Shown one piece after another: positions 54,908 to 63,319 of a stretch of DNA of 64,000 nucleotides; position 1 is the first letter of the stretch; each line of letters begins with the position of its first letter. Source of the DNA: JALZKA01 sp963786495 (GTDB lineage: Bacteria > Actinomycetota > Thermoleophilia > Solirubrobacterales > 70-9). The DNA lies in the NCBI GenBank assembly GCA_963786495.1, contig CAWAZL010000002.1:620001-684000 (forward strand), given 5' to 3'. Position numbers and translations under genes: made by a program. The notes beneath the pieces were generated by a model. It worked only from the letters and a program-made list of their open reading frames with translations, was not told the DNA's origin and did no database searches.

Positions 54908-55627
54908 ATGCTGCGCAAGTTCGGCTCGCACCTTCGCACCCAATGGATGGGCGCGTTGGCTTTGTTTTTGGTATTCAGCGGCGGCACCGCCTACGCGGTC
55001 ACGCAGATCGATGCCGACAGCGTCAAGTCGCGCCACATAGTCAACGGTGAGGTCAAGTCCGCAGACCTCGCTGATGACAAGGTGAAGGGACGCGACGTAA
55101 ACGAGTCATCTCTCGGCGAGGTTCCCTCGGCCGCAGATGCTGTCAGCGCGGGTGATGCGAACACACTCGATGGTCTCGACTCTTGCGACGTTGGGCTTGG
55201 GTTCCTCACAGGCCGAATCAACGACTTGGCACCAGGCGTGTCCACGCACGGTGCGCCGAGCGGGGTAACGGTAGAACCGCAGTCCGGCATCTTCCACGAG
55301 AACTCCCGCTTCATGACCCTTTCGCCTAACCGACCGATTGTGATGCGCGATCTGTCGGTAAAGCTGACAAAGCCGCTCCAGAACAACGGATCCGCATTCG
55401 CGAATCTGCGGTTCTACAACCCGGACACCATGGCAATCGGGGGAGACTTCGACTGCGCCTTTGGTCCTGGCGCGGGAGCTAGCACCTGCAGCGATTCGGG
55501 AAACTCGGCAGTGGTACCGCCGAACAGCCCATTGACCCTCTGGGTCACTGATAACGGGGCCCCCTGTTGTCCGGCGATCCAGGCCGGCACCGACGCGATG
55601 TTCAGTTGGCGAGCGAGCGCGCCCTAG
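54908..55627 (+). CDS. Secreted protein with 'FLVFSGGTAYAV'-type leader
   Basis: A 239-residue protein with a strong GGGAGAG ribosome binding site. The leader WMGALALFLVFSGGTAYAV followed by DSVKSRHIVNGEVKSADLADD and GRDVNESSLGEVP is the same plan as the protein at 29097. The C-terminal domain is beta-rich, with four paired cysteines (SCDVG, DCAFG, TCSDS, PCCPA). It stands alone between the methyltransferase and the LLM oxidoreductase. Probably extracellular; function unknown. Confidence 0.75.
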   Translation: MLRKFGSHLRTQWMGALALFLVFSGGTAYAVTQIDADSVKSRHIVNGEVKSADLADDKVKGRDVNESSLGEVPSAADAVSAGDANTLDGLDSCDVGLGFLTGRINDLAPGVSTHGAPSGVTVEPQSGIFHENSRFMTLSPNRPIVMRDLSVKLTKPLQNNGSAFANLRFYNPDTMAIGGDFDCAFGPGAGASTCSDSGNSAVVPPNSPLTLWVTDNGAPCCPAIQAGTDAMFSWRASAP

Positions 55628-55680
55628 CGCATCCAGCTCTTCAGGCCGCATCCGCTGCGCGCCCTCGGGACCGCGCAGCC

Positions 55681-56721
55681 TTAGCGGTTCGCCGGGCCGA
55701 AGGCTTCCAGCACGCGGCGCTGGTACTCGCTGATCTCTTCCGGCGGGATGAAGTAGGTCGGCGGGCCTAACGAGATCGAGTCGCCCAGCGCGGCGACCTC
55801 GCCGACCTTCTCGCGCACCTTGTCGATGGTCCCCACGGCACAGTAGGCGTCGACCATCTCGTTCGTGACAGCGGCGGCGACTCCGGCCAGGTCGCCCGCC
55901 CGGAAGGCGTTGCCGACGGCCTCGGCATGCGAGGCGAAGCCATCCAGGTCGAACACGTGCGCGTAGGTGCGGACGGTCGCGTAGAAGGCAAGGGTCTTTC
56001 GCGCCGCGTCGTAAGCCGCCTCCACCTCTGAGTCGTCGTTCGCGATCGCGACACACACGCCGGGGCTGAAGTCGAAGTCCGAGCGCTCGCGGCCCGAGCG
56101 CGCGAGGCCCTTCTCGAAGTTCGGGATCATCACCTCCTCGAGCCAGCGCGTCGAGCAGATCAGGTGGCCAAGGGCCCCGTCGGCCACATCGCCGGCCATC
56201 CGCGCCATCCCCTCACCCACCGCCGCGACGTAGATCGGCACCCTGTCGCGAAAAGCGGGGTGCGGGCGGGTCCAGCCCTTGATGTCGATGTCGTGGTAGG
56301 TGCCCTGGTAGCGGATGGGCGCCCCGGCGTTGGCACTCTCCATGATCAGGCGGGTCGCCTCCACCGTCTCCCGCAGATGCGGAGCGGGCCGCCCGTACTC
56401 GACGCCATGCCAGCGCTCGTTGAGTCTCTTCACCCCGGCACCCAGGCCCAGGCGAAACCGCCCGCCCGACATCTCGTCGATGTCGAGAGCGGAAACCGCG
56501 AGCAAGAACGGGCTGCGGGTGAAGGCCCACGTGATCCCCGTGCCGATTCCGATCGACTCGGTCTGCGAGGCAAGCCACGTCGCCTGGGTGATCGTCGAGC
56601 GATAGAGCTCGATAGCCCAGATGCCCTCGACCCCCGCCGCCTCGGCCGCGATCGCGCCCTCCGCGAGCTCCTTGGCGGAGTCGCCGAGAGCCATCACCTG
56701 GACTCGGTCAAGCGAGCTCAT
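55681..56721 (-). CDS. LLM-class F420-dependent oxidoreductase
   Basis: About 346 residues; the ATG at 56721 overlaps the lipoprotein stop (ATGA). It has the luciferase-like TIM-barrel pattern: EGAIAAEAAGVEGIWAIELY, IGIGTGITWAFTRSPFLLAV and EMSGGRFRLGLGAGVKRLNERWHG. Such enzymes typically use F420 or FMN in redox reactions of lipids or secondary metabolites. The substrate is unknown. It is in the same gene order as a lipoprotein and a thiolase, consistent with lipid or acyl metabolism. Confidence 0.88.
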   Translation of the reverse strand: MSSLDRVQVMALGDSAKELAEGAIAAEAAGVEGIWAIELYRSTITQATWLASQTESIGIGTGITWAFTRSPFLLAVSALDIDEMSGGRFRLGLGAGVKRLNERWHGVEYGRPAPHLRETVEATRLIMESANAGAPIRYQGTYHDIDIKGWTRPHPAFRDRVPIYVAAVGEGMARMAGDVADGALGHLICSTRWLEEVMIPNFEKGLARSGRERSDFDFSPGVCVAIANDDSEVEAAYDAARKTLAFYATVRTYAHVFDLDGFASHAEAVGNAFRAGDLAGVAAAVTNEMVDAYCAVGTIDKVREKVGEVAALGDSISLGPPTYFIPPEEISEYQRRVLEAFGPANR

Positions 56722-57180
56722 CGGATCCCGCACTGCTGCGAGCCGTAGCGCCGGGCCAGCTCCTCGGCTTCCGCGAGCGAATCGGGCGGACCGTCCAGGA
56801 GCGCCTGCGGGTCGGCCTCGATCTCCGCGATGCCCGCCTCGGTGGCGTCGAGGATCGCCTGGACCTGCTCCTCGTCCCCCTCAGGCGCCCCGAGTGCGCC
56901 GATCGCGGCGACCTGGGACTCAAGCGCAGGAACGACGATCCCGATCGCGACCTCCTCGACCTCCTCGGGCGTGGGGTCTTCCTCGTTCGTCACCAGGTCG
57001 TCGGCCGCAGCCTCGATCTGAGACTCGGTCGAATGGCAGATCTCGTCCGCCTGGCGCAGGAACTCGACCTTCGAGAGCGGGATCGGACACGACGGGCGAG
57101 AAGCCGCCCTCGTCGTCGTCCCCGCCGCAGCCGGAAACGAGCAGCGCGGCCACGAGCAGGCTCGCAGCCGCCGCTCTCAA
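56718..57180 (-). pseudogene. Lipoprotein, frameshifted
   Basis: The first part from the TTG at 57180 has a lipobox LLVSGCGGD after SLLVAALLVS, so the Cys would be lipidated. After GGFSPV the frame appears shifted near 57085-57095 (one extra base, or two missing); the other frame continues CPIPLSKVEFLRQADEICHS, then TNEEDPTPEEVEEVAIGIVV to 56718. Joined length is about 154 residues, an acidic helical lipoprotein of unknown function. It lies between the LLM oxidoreductase and the thiolase. Confidence 0.65.
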
Positions 57181-57184
57181 CGTC

Positions 57185-58368
57185 TTAGACCCTTTCGATC
57201 AGGGTGCCGGTGCCGAGACCGCCGCCGCAGCACATCGTGACGAGGCCGGTCTCCGCGTCCGAGCGCTCCATCTCGTGGAGGAGCGTCGTGATCAGGCGCG
57301 CGCCCGAGCCGCCGAGCGGGTGGCCCAGCGCGATCGCGCCGCCGTTCACGTTGACCTTGTCCATGTCCGGATCGAGCTCGCGGCGCCACGCGGCGACAAC
57401 CGAGGCGAACGCCTCGTTGACCTCGATCAGGTCGATGTCCGATTGATCTCCATGCCGTTCCGCTCGAGGAGCTTCTGCGTCGCCGGGATCGGGCCGGTCA
57501 GCATGATCACGGGGTCGACGCCGACGGTGGTCTGATCGACGATGCGGGCACGCGGGGTGCAGCCAAGCTCCTCGGCCTTCTCGCGCGTCATCAGCAGCAC
57601 GGAAGCTGCGCCGTCGGAGATCTGCGAGGAGTTGCCGGCGGTGATCGTGCCGTCCTCCTTGAAGACAGTCTTCAGCTGCGAGAGACCCTCGATTGTCGTG
57701 TCGGGGCGGATGCCCTGGTCGACCGTGTGAGTGTCGCCGTTGACCTGGATCGGCACGATCTCGCGCTCGAAGCGTCCCTCCTCGGTCGCCTTGGCGGCGA
57801 GCTGCTGGGAGCGGGCGCCTAGCTCGTCGAGCTCCGAGCGGGGGATCTCCCACTTATCGGAGATCATCTCGGCCGAAAGGCCCTGCGGGATCAGGTTGTA
57901 CTTCTCCATGAGCTGCGGCGAGTAGGCCGCGCCGTGCTCGGACATGACCTTCATGCCGTCGCCGAACGAGATGTGGCCCATGTGCTCGACGCCGCCGCCG
58001 ATGACGACGTCGTGGACGCCGGAGGCGACGAGCGCCGCGGCGAAGTTCACGGCCTGCTGGGAGGAGCCGCACTGGCGGTCGACGGTGGTGGCCGCCGTCT
58101 CGATCGGAAGGCCGGCCTCGAGCCATGCGTTCCGGCCGATGTTCATGCCCTGCTCGCCGAACTGCTGGACGCAGCCCGCGACGACGTCTTCGACCTCGGA
58201 GGCGTCGATGCCGGCTCGCTCGACGACCTCGGAGTACGTCTTGGCGAGAAGCGTCGAGGGATGGACGTCCTTGTAGATGCCCTTCTCCTCATGGCCGCGC
58301 CCGACCGGGGTTCGGACCGCTTCGACGATTACGACCTCGCGGCCTGAGAACTTGCCGTTGCTTGCCAT
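57185..58368 (-). pseudogene. Acetyl-CoA acetyltransferase (thiolase), frameshifted
   Basis: Joined length is about 394 residues, the family's usual size. The ATG at 58368 has AGGAGC just upstream. The N-terminal part carries catalytic Cys in VDRQCGSSQQAVN and GGVEHMGHISFGDG. Near 57440 a base seems missing after GMEI; the other frame continues DIDLIEVNEAFASVVAAW, NGGAIALGHPLGGSGARL (catalytic His) and TMCCGGGLGTG. It would thiolyse or condense acyl-CoAs in beta-oxidation or polyhydroxyalkanoate pathways. Error or decay is open. Confidence 0.85.
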
Positions 58369-58497
58369 GGGAGAGCTCCTTAATAGGTCGATTAGCACGA
58401 ATGCAGCATGTGCCGTTTGGTATCTACAAGAATCCAAGCCTGAGAATATCCGGTGACTGACTCGTCAGTCAGGTACCTCCGAACGGCTTCGGGGACC

Positions 58498-59736
58498 TCA
58501 GCAGCTCTTGGCCGGGGGATCGATCGCGTCGCGGCTCGCCTGCTCGGCTCCTCCGGGCCCGCAGTCAATGCGCTTGTCGCGGGTGCCGTCCTTTGCCTCG
58601 ATCTCGTCGCTGCCGGATTTGCCGACCATGCTGTCCTTGTCCGAACCGCCGACGAGCAGGTCGTCACCATCGCCCCCTACGAGCGTGTCAGCCCCGCCGA
58701 AGCCGAGAAGGGAGCCGGGCTGACCCGCGCTCGTCACCGCGATCAGCTTGTTAGGAGCGCTGTTGCCCGACAGCGTGATCGGGCCGAGCGAGGCGGCCTT
58801 GATGTCTTCGACCGATCCAGTCACCGTGTCGCGGGACCCCGGGACGCCGTCACTGGCGCCTCCATCGTTGTCACCGGTTCCCAGACTGATCGTGAGCACC
58901 TCGTTTTGACCGCCGCGAACGTACACCGCCCGGTCGCGCCCGCCGCTTCCGGAGATGGAGTCGCGATCGTCGCCACCTTCGAGGACGTCGTTGCCCTTCT
59001 CGCCCACGAGCGTGTCGTTCCCGTCCTCGCCGCGAAGCACGTCGGGACCTGTGCCACCGACGATGACGTCTGCCCCTCCCTCGGCTAGGACGGTCAGGGG
59101 CCGAGTCAGCGCCTTGCCCGTCTCGGCCGACCCTGAAGCGTCAAGCCCGTCGGCTCCTTCCCCCAGGTCCACGAGATAGCTCTCGACTCCCTCGACGAAG
59201 ATGTCGGCGTCGGGCGCGCTCCCTTCCACGTTTGCGTTGATCCCGTCGCGTCCCAGTCGGTAGTGGTTTTCGGTGTCGCCTCCGTAAAGCCTCAGTTGGT
59301 CCCCGCCCGCGGCGCCGAGGTCGATCTCGAACTCGATCTCGTTGGGGAAGGCCGGTCCGGTGTCTCCCCCCGCGTCTGTCGCTCCCGGCGCGAAGGCCTC
59401 GGGGTCGTCCACGGTGACATCGGTTCGACCATCCGAGACGTCTCGGATCCTCACCTCGTCTGTGGTGGTGATCGTTGGTGGGGCAACGTCACCGCCGTCC
59501 GTGCAGTCCACCGGCTCAAGCGGTCCCGGGCCGACGATCTCGTCGACCTTGATCTCGTCGCCATCGACAGTGATCTCCACGAACGCCTCGTTCTGGTCCA
59601 CAGTCACCTTCAAGAAGAGTCCCGAGAAGCCGACGCGCTCACACTCGATTGAAGCGCGAGCGTCAGTGGGCGCGGCAAGCGCGAGCGCCGCGCACACAGC
59701 GGCCACACCTGCACTGCGTCCGGCACGCAAATTCAA
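58498..59736 (-). CDS. Secreted RTX-like calcium-binding protein
   Basis: A 412-residue protein with a signal peptide (SAGVAAVCAALALAAPTDARA). The C-terminal half carries RTX-type nonapeptide repeats: VGGTGPDVLRGEDGNDTLVG, EKGNDVLEGGDDRDSISGSG and, after a spacer, FGGADTLVGGDGDDLLVGGS. These form calcium-bound beta-rolls. The N-terminal half is acidic and beta-rich with cysteines (IECERVG, VDCTDGG). Probably exported and calcium-activated, role unknown. It is divergent in function from the neighbouring metabolic genes. Confidence 0.85.
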   Translation of the reverse strand: MNLRAGRSAGVAAVCAALALAAPTDARASIECERVGFSGLFLKVTVDQNEAFVEITVDGDEIKVDEIVGPGPLEPVDCTDGGDVAPPTITTTDEVRIRDVSDGRTDVTVDDPEAFAPGATDAGGDTGPAFPNEIEFEIDLGAAGGDQLRLYGGDTENHYRLGRDGINANVEGSAPDADIFVEGVESYLVDLGEGADGLDASGSAETGKALTRPLTVLAEGGADVIVGGTGPDVLRGEDGNDTLVGEKGNDVLEGGDDRDSISGSGGRDRAVYVRGGQNEVLTISLGTGDNDGGASDGVPGSRDTVTGSVEDIKAASLGPITLSGNSAPNKLIAVTSAGQPGSLLGFGGADTLVGGDGDDLLVGGSDKDSMVGKSGSDEIEAKDGTRDKRIDCGPGGAEQASRDAIDPPAKSC

Positions 59737-59801
59737 GCCTTCACCCCTTTCCGACCCCCGATCATCCGCACGCTACTCCGGCCGGAACTGGGTGTCAACC
59801 G

Positions 59802-60662
59802 CTAGCCGCGAGTCGCCTCGGTTTCGGTGACGCCGGGGGGCGTCCAGCCGGGGCCGTGGAATGCGATCCCAAGCTTCGCGCGCAGTCCATTCGCGCGCTT
59901 CATGTCGTGCCACATCGCGGTGTACTCGTGGAACGCGACCTTCACTGGCCGGTACGTCTTGAGCTGCGTGGTCAGGCCGTAGCGCACGCGCTCGCCCTCG
60001 GGCTCGTATGTGCCGAACATCTTGTCCCAGATGATCAGGATCCCTGCGTAGTTGCGGTCGAGGTACTGCTCGTTGGTCCCGTGGTGGACGCGATGGTGGG
60101 ACGGCGTGTTGAAGATGGCTTCGATCGGGCGCGGGAGCTTTCGCACGCGCTCGGTGTGGATCCAGAACTGGTAGATCAGCGACCACGACTGCGCGAGGAG
60201 GACCATCCACGGCTCGAACCCGACCAGCGGCAGCCAGAGCCAGAACGGGAAGTAGGTCATCGGCACCCACGTCTGGCGAAGTGCGGTCGAGAGGTTGTAG
60301 TGCTGGGAGGAGTGGTGAACCACGTGGCTCGCCCAGAACAGGCGGCTCTCGTGCGAGACGCGATGGAACCAGTAGTAGGAGAAGTCGTCGGCGAAGAAGA
60401 GGAGGACCCATACCCACCAGTCGCCGGGGTCGAGGCGAAGCGGCGTCAACTCATAGATGCCGATGTAGGCGGCGAGGACCGCGAACTTCCAGACGAAGTT
60501 GATCGCGACATTCCCGAGCCCCATCGTGAGCGACGTCTGCGTATCGCGAGCCTCGAAGCCGATCAGGTCGTCGTGGTCGTCGCCGAGGTGGCGGTACGCC
60601 AGATACTCCAGCACCAGCAGGAGCACGAAGAACGGAATCGCGTAGTAGAGGACCTCGGCCAC
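59802..60662 (-). CDS. Sterol desaturase/fatty acid hydroxylase family membrane enzyme
   Basis: A 286-residue membrane di-iron enzyme. Membrane segments near the start (YAIPFFVLLLVLEYLAYR) and the histidine clusters HRVSHESRLFWASHVVHHSS and HHRVHHGTN give the two iron-binding boxes of the family. Bacterial members hydroxylate or desaturate lipids or sterol-like compounds. The precise substrate is unknown. It is divergent from the 3-hydroxyacyl-CoA dehydrogenase. Confidence 0.9.
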   Translation of the reverse strand: MAEVLYYAIPFFVLLLVLEYLAYRHLGDDHDDLIGFEARDTQTSLTMGLGNVAINFVWKFAVLAAYIGIYELTPLRLDPGDWWVWVLLFFADDFSYYWFHRVSHESRLFWASHVVHHSSQHYNLSTALRQTWVPMTYFPFWLWLPLVGFEPWMVLLAQSWSLIYQFWIHTERVRKLPRPIEAIFNTPSHHRVHHGTNEQYLDRNYAGILIIWDKMFGTYEPEGERVRYGLTTQLKTYRPVKVAFHEYTAMWHDMKRANGLRAKLGIAFHGPGWTPPGVTETEATRG

Positions 60663-60733
60663 GAGCCTTAAAAAGGTACCGCTGGACGGGGACCCGGCGT
60701 GCCAGTTGGCCGCACCCTGATAGGAAAGGCTGC

Positions 60734-61558
60734 GTGACGAGGCCCAACGGCTATGAACGACCCGCCGTAGCGGGCAGTGGCACCATTGCCTGCGGGCTCG
60801 CGGCGTGCGCGTCCACGCTGGGCGAAGTCACCTTGCTGGCGCGCTCGGACACGTCGGCCTGGCGGGCCGAGGAAGAGGCTGAGAAGGCGGCCGGAAAGCT
60901 CGAGGGAGCAGTCGCCGGCCGCATCAAGGTGACGACGGATCAGTCAAAGCTCTCGGACTGCGACCTGATCGTCGAGGCGATCACCGAGGACGCCGACCTG
61001 AAGGGTGAGCTCCTCGCCTCGCTCGCCAAGACTGCGCCAAACGCTGACCTCGCGTCGACGACCTCGTCGCTCTCGGTCACCGACCTGGGCGACCGGGCCG
61101 GTGCGGCGGATCGCGTGTTCGGCCTCCACGTGTTCAACCCGGTCACGCGCATGGAGCTGATCGAGCTCTGCGTTCCCGACGGAGCGCGCGACGGCTTGGG
61201 CGACCGGGCCCGGGCCTGGTGCCGAGCGCTGGACAAAACCGCGGTCGAGGTTCCGGACTCCACCGGGTTCGTCGTCAACCGCCTGCTCTTTCCTTACCTA
61301 TTCGACGCGGTCAGATATATGGAGGAGTCCGGCCTGACACCCGCGGCCGTCGACGACTGCATGCGCCTGGGCGCCGGACATCCGATGGGGCCGCTGAAGC
61401 TCCTCGACTTCGTCGGGCTGGACGTGGCGCTCGCGATCGGCGAAAGCCTGGGCGACGAGGTCGGCGACGAAGCCCACTCGGCGCCGGCGCTGATCGCGGA
61501 CATGGTCGCCCAGGGCAAGCTGGGCAAGAAGACCGGCGAGGGCTTCTACACCTACTGA
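60734..61558 (+). CDS. 3-hydroxyacyl-CoA (3-hydroxybutyryl-CoA) dehydrogenase
   Basis: A 274-residue NAD-linked dehydrogenase starting with GTG at 60734. The NAD-binding loop AVAGSGTIACGLAA departs slightly from GxGxxG. Active-site HVFNPVTRMELIEL (His in the HxFNP motif) and DSTGFVVNRLLFPYL, with C-terminal AGHPMGPLKLLDFVG, are typical. It could serve fatty-acid beta-oxidation or butyrate-type pathways together with the nearby thiolase. Confidence 0.9.
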   Translation: MTRPNGYERPAVAGSGTIACGLAACASTLGEVTLLARSDTSAWRAEEEAEKAAGKLEGAVAGRIKVTTDQSKLSDCDLIVEAITEDADLKGELLASLAKTAPNADLASTTSSLSVTDLGDRAGAADRVFGLHVFNPVTRMELIELCVPDGARDGLGDRARAWCRALDKTAVEVPDSTGFVVNRLLFPYLFDAVRYMEESGLTPAAVDDCMRLGAGHPMGPLKLLDFVGLDVALAIGESLGDEVGDEAHSAPALIADMVAQGKLGKKTGEGFYTY

Positions 61559-61567
61559 GGCGGGCCG

Positions 61568-61811
61568 CTAGGCCTCGACGTTGTGGCCCTTGCCGGAGAG
61601 GTCCCAGACCACGTCGGCCTCGGAGACTCCCTGGCGGCCGGCCTGATCGGCAACCTCGGCCCAGGGGAGGCGGGCGTCCGGCAGATCGTCCCATCGCGCG
61701 AGCTCCAGCGCTTCGAGCGCCCCGCTCAAGCGCCGGCCCCAGGCGCTCCTGCGTCGCGAGCGTTGCCGTGAGCACCTCCTTCTGCCTGTCGGTCAGCCTC
61801 ACAGTCCACAT
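61568..61811 (-). pseudogene. Small hypothetical protein (about 80 aa), apparently frameshifted
   Basis: From the ATG at 61811 the frame reads MWTVRLTDRQKEVLTATLAT then QERL. In another frame the sequence continues sensibly as WGRRLSGALEALELARWDDL and DARLPWAEVADQAGRQGVSE, ending KGHNVEA at 61568. The join needs one base removed (or two added) near 61738-61745. Both halves have good protein character, while the alternative readings are Arg/Gly-rich noise. Function unknown. Confidence 0.5.
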
Positions 61812-61847
61812 CGCATGGCGAAGGTACGCCGGGCGCCGGACGAACTT

Positions 61848-63182
61848 TCAGTCGTCTTCGTCTGTCTCGGGCGGGATGACGACCGGGTGCTCGGTTGTCA
61901 GCGGCCGGATGCGGACGGCAACGATGCGGTTCTCGCGCACCGACTCGACCCGGATCTCCTGCCCGTTCGCCTGAATGCGATCGCCGCGCTTGGGCAGCCT
62001 GCCGAGCTCCGAGAAGACGTAACCGCCGACCGAGTTATAGGCGTCGGAGTCGACGGGTAGTTCGATCCCGGCGTCCGCCAGGTCGCCTATTGCAACGTGG
62101 CCGCGGACGTACCAGTCGCCGTCGGCGAGGCGCCGGACCGTGGAGGACCGCGCGTCCGTCTCGTCCTCGATCTCCCCGACGACCTCTTCGAGGATGTCTT
62201 CGACAGTAACGATGCCAACCGTCCGGCCGTACTCGTCGACGACGACGCCGATCGAGCTGCGCTGGCGCTGGAGCTCGGCGAGGAGGTCATCGAGCGGCTT
62301 CGTCTCGGGCACGATCGGCACGTCGCGGATCGCGCTTTCAATCGAAGCATCGGCGCCGGTGTTCATGTAGAGGCGTGCAAGCGAGTTGTTGTGGACGATG
62401 CCGCGGACGCGGTCCGGGTTGTCGTTCTCGATCGCGACCAGACGCGTGTGGCCGGACGAGACGCAGCGCTGAAGCGCGTCCTCGACGGTTTCGTTGGCAT
62501 TCACCGTGACGACGGCGGGAATCGGGGTCATGACCTCTCTGGCCTCTTGCTCATGGAGGTGGAAGACGCCGCCGAGCATGATCGCTTCACCCGGGTCGAG
62601 GGTGCCGCCGCGAGCGGAGTGCCGGATGATCCCCTTGACGTCCTCGGACGTGTGTCTCTCCTCGAGGCCGGACGGGTCGACGCCAAAGAGACGCACGATG
62701 GCGTTCGAGGCCTTGTTGAGCCCCCAGGTAAGCGGAGCTGTGCCGACGCGGAACCAGTTGACCGGACGCACGAGCAGGCGGGATGTCGGCTCCGGCTTGG
62801 TGATGGCCATCATCTTCGGTACCTGCTCGCCGATCGTGATGTGCAGCGCGGTCGAGATCGCGAAGGCGATAGCAAACGCCAGCCCGACTGCGACGCCCTC
62901 CCCAACGGGGCCCTCGATCGCCGGTTCGATCACGCTGGCCAGGGCCGGCTCGCCGAGGAAGCCGATGCCGATCGAGGCCATCGTTATTCCGAGCTGGCAG
63001 GCGGCGAGAACCTCGTCCAGCTTCTCGAGCTGAGCGAGCACTTCGTCGACGCCGGCCTTGCCCTCCTTGGCGAGCGCCTCAAGTCGGCCACGGCTCGAAC
63101 GCACCAGCGCGAACTCGGCCGCAACGAACAGGCCGTTGAGCAGCACTAGAAGGAGCAGCGCGACCAGCGCTACAGCGGTCAT
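61848..63182 (-). CDS. CNNM/CorC (HlyC)-type protein: DUF21, CBS pair and CorC-HlyC domain
   Basis: A 444-residue protein. Residues 1-190 are the DUF21 membrane domain (VALVALLLLVLLNGLFVAAEF, GFLGEPALASVIEP, EQVPKMMAITKPE). Residues about 205-335 form a CBS pair (MTPIPAVVTVNANETVEDAL, IVVDEYGRTVGIVTVEDIL in single-letter form GVVVDEYGRTVGIVTVEDIL). The C-terminal CorC_HlyC domain is ARSSTVRRLADGDWYVRGHV onward. The family is linked to magnesium/cobalt transport; earlier names call it hemolysin-like. Confidence 0.93.
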   Translation of the reverse strand: MTAVALVALLLLVLLNGLFVAAEFALVRSSRGRLEALAKEGKAGVDEVLAQLEKLDEVLAACQLGITMASIGIGFLGEPALASVIEPAIEGPVGEGVAVGLAFAIAFAISTALHITIGEQVPKMMAITKPEPTSRLLVRPVNWFRVGTAPLTWGLNKASNAIVRLFGVDPSGLEERHTSEDVKGIIRHSARGGTLDPGEAIMLGGVFHLHEQEAREVMTPIPAVVTVNANETVEDALQRCVSSGHTRLVAIENDNPDRVRGIVHNNSLARLYMNTGADASIESAIRDVPIVPETKPLDDLLAELQRQRSSIGVVVDEYGRTVGIVTVEDILEEVVGEIEDETDARSSTVRRLADGDWYVRGHVAIGDLADAGIELPVDSDAYNSVGGYVFSELGRLPKRGDRIQANGQEIRVESVRENRIVAVRIRPLTTEHPVVIPPETDEDD

Positions 63183-63319
63183 GGTGCGACCGGCCTAAAA
63201 CCGGTACTGGGAGGGTGGTCGTCGTCCATCGGCGACAGATGGATGTTACGGGACGACGCGGGGGCCCCGCGTGCTCGGGCGGCCTGACCCCCTTTTCAGT
63301 TATCGCTAGCGTTGCGGGC

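Noticed and set aside
58900..59090. Short direct repeats that might suggest a CRISPR array
   Set aside because: They are the coding repeats of the RTX motif, with irregular spacing and no conserved repeat-spacer pattern.
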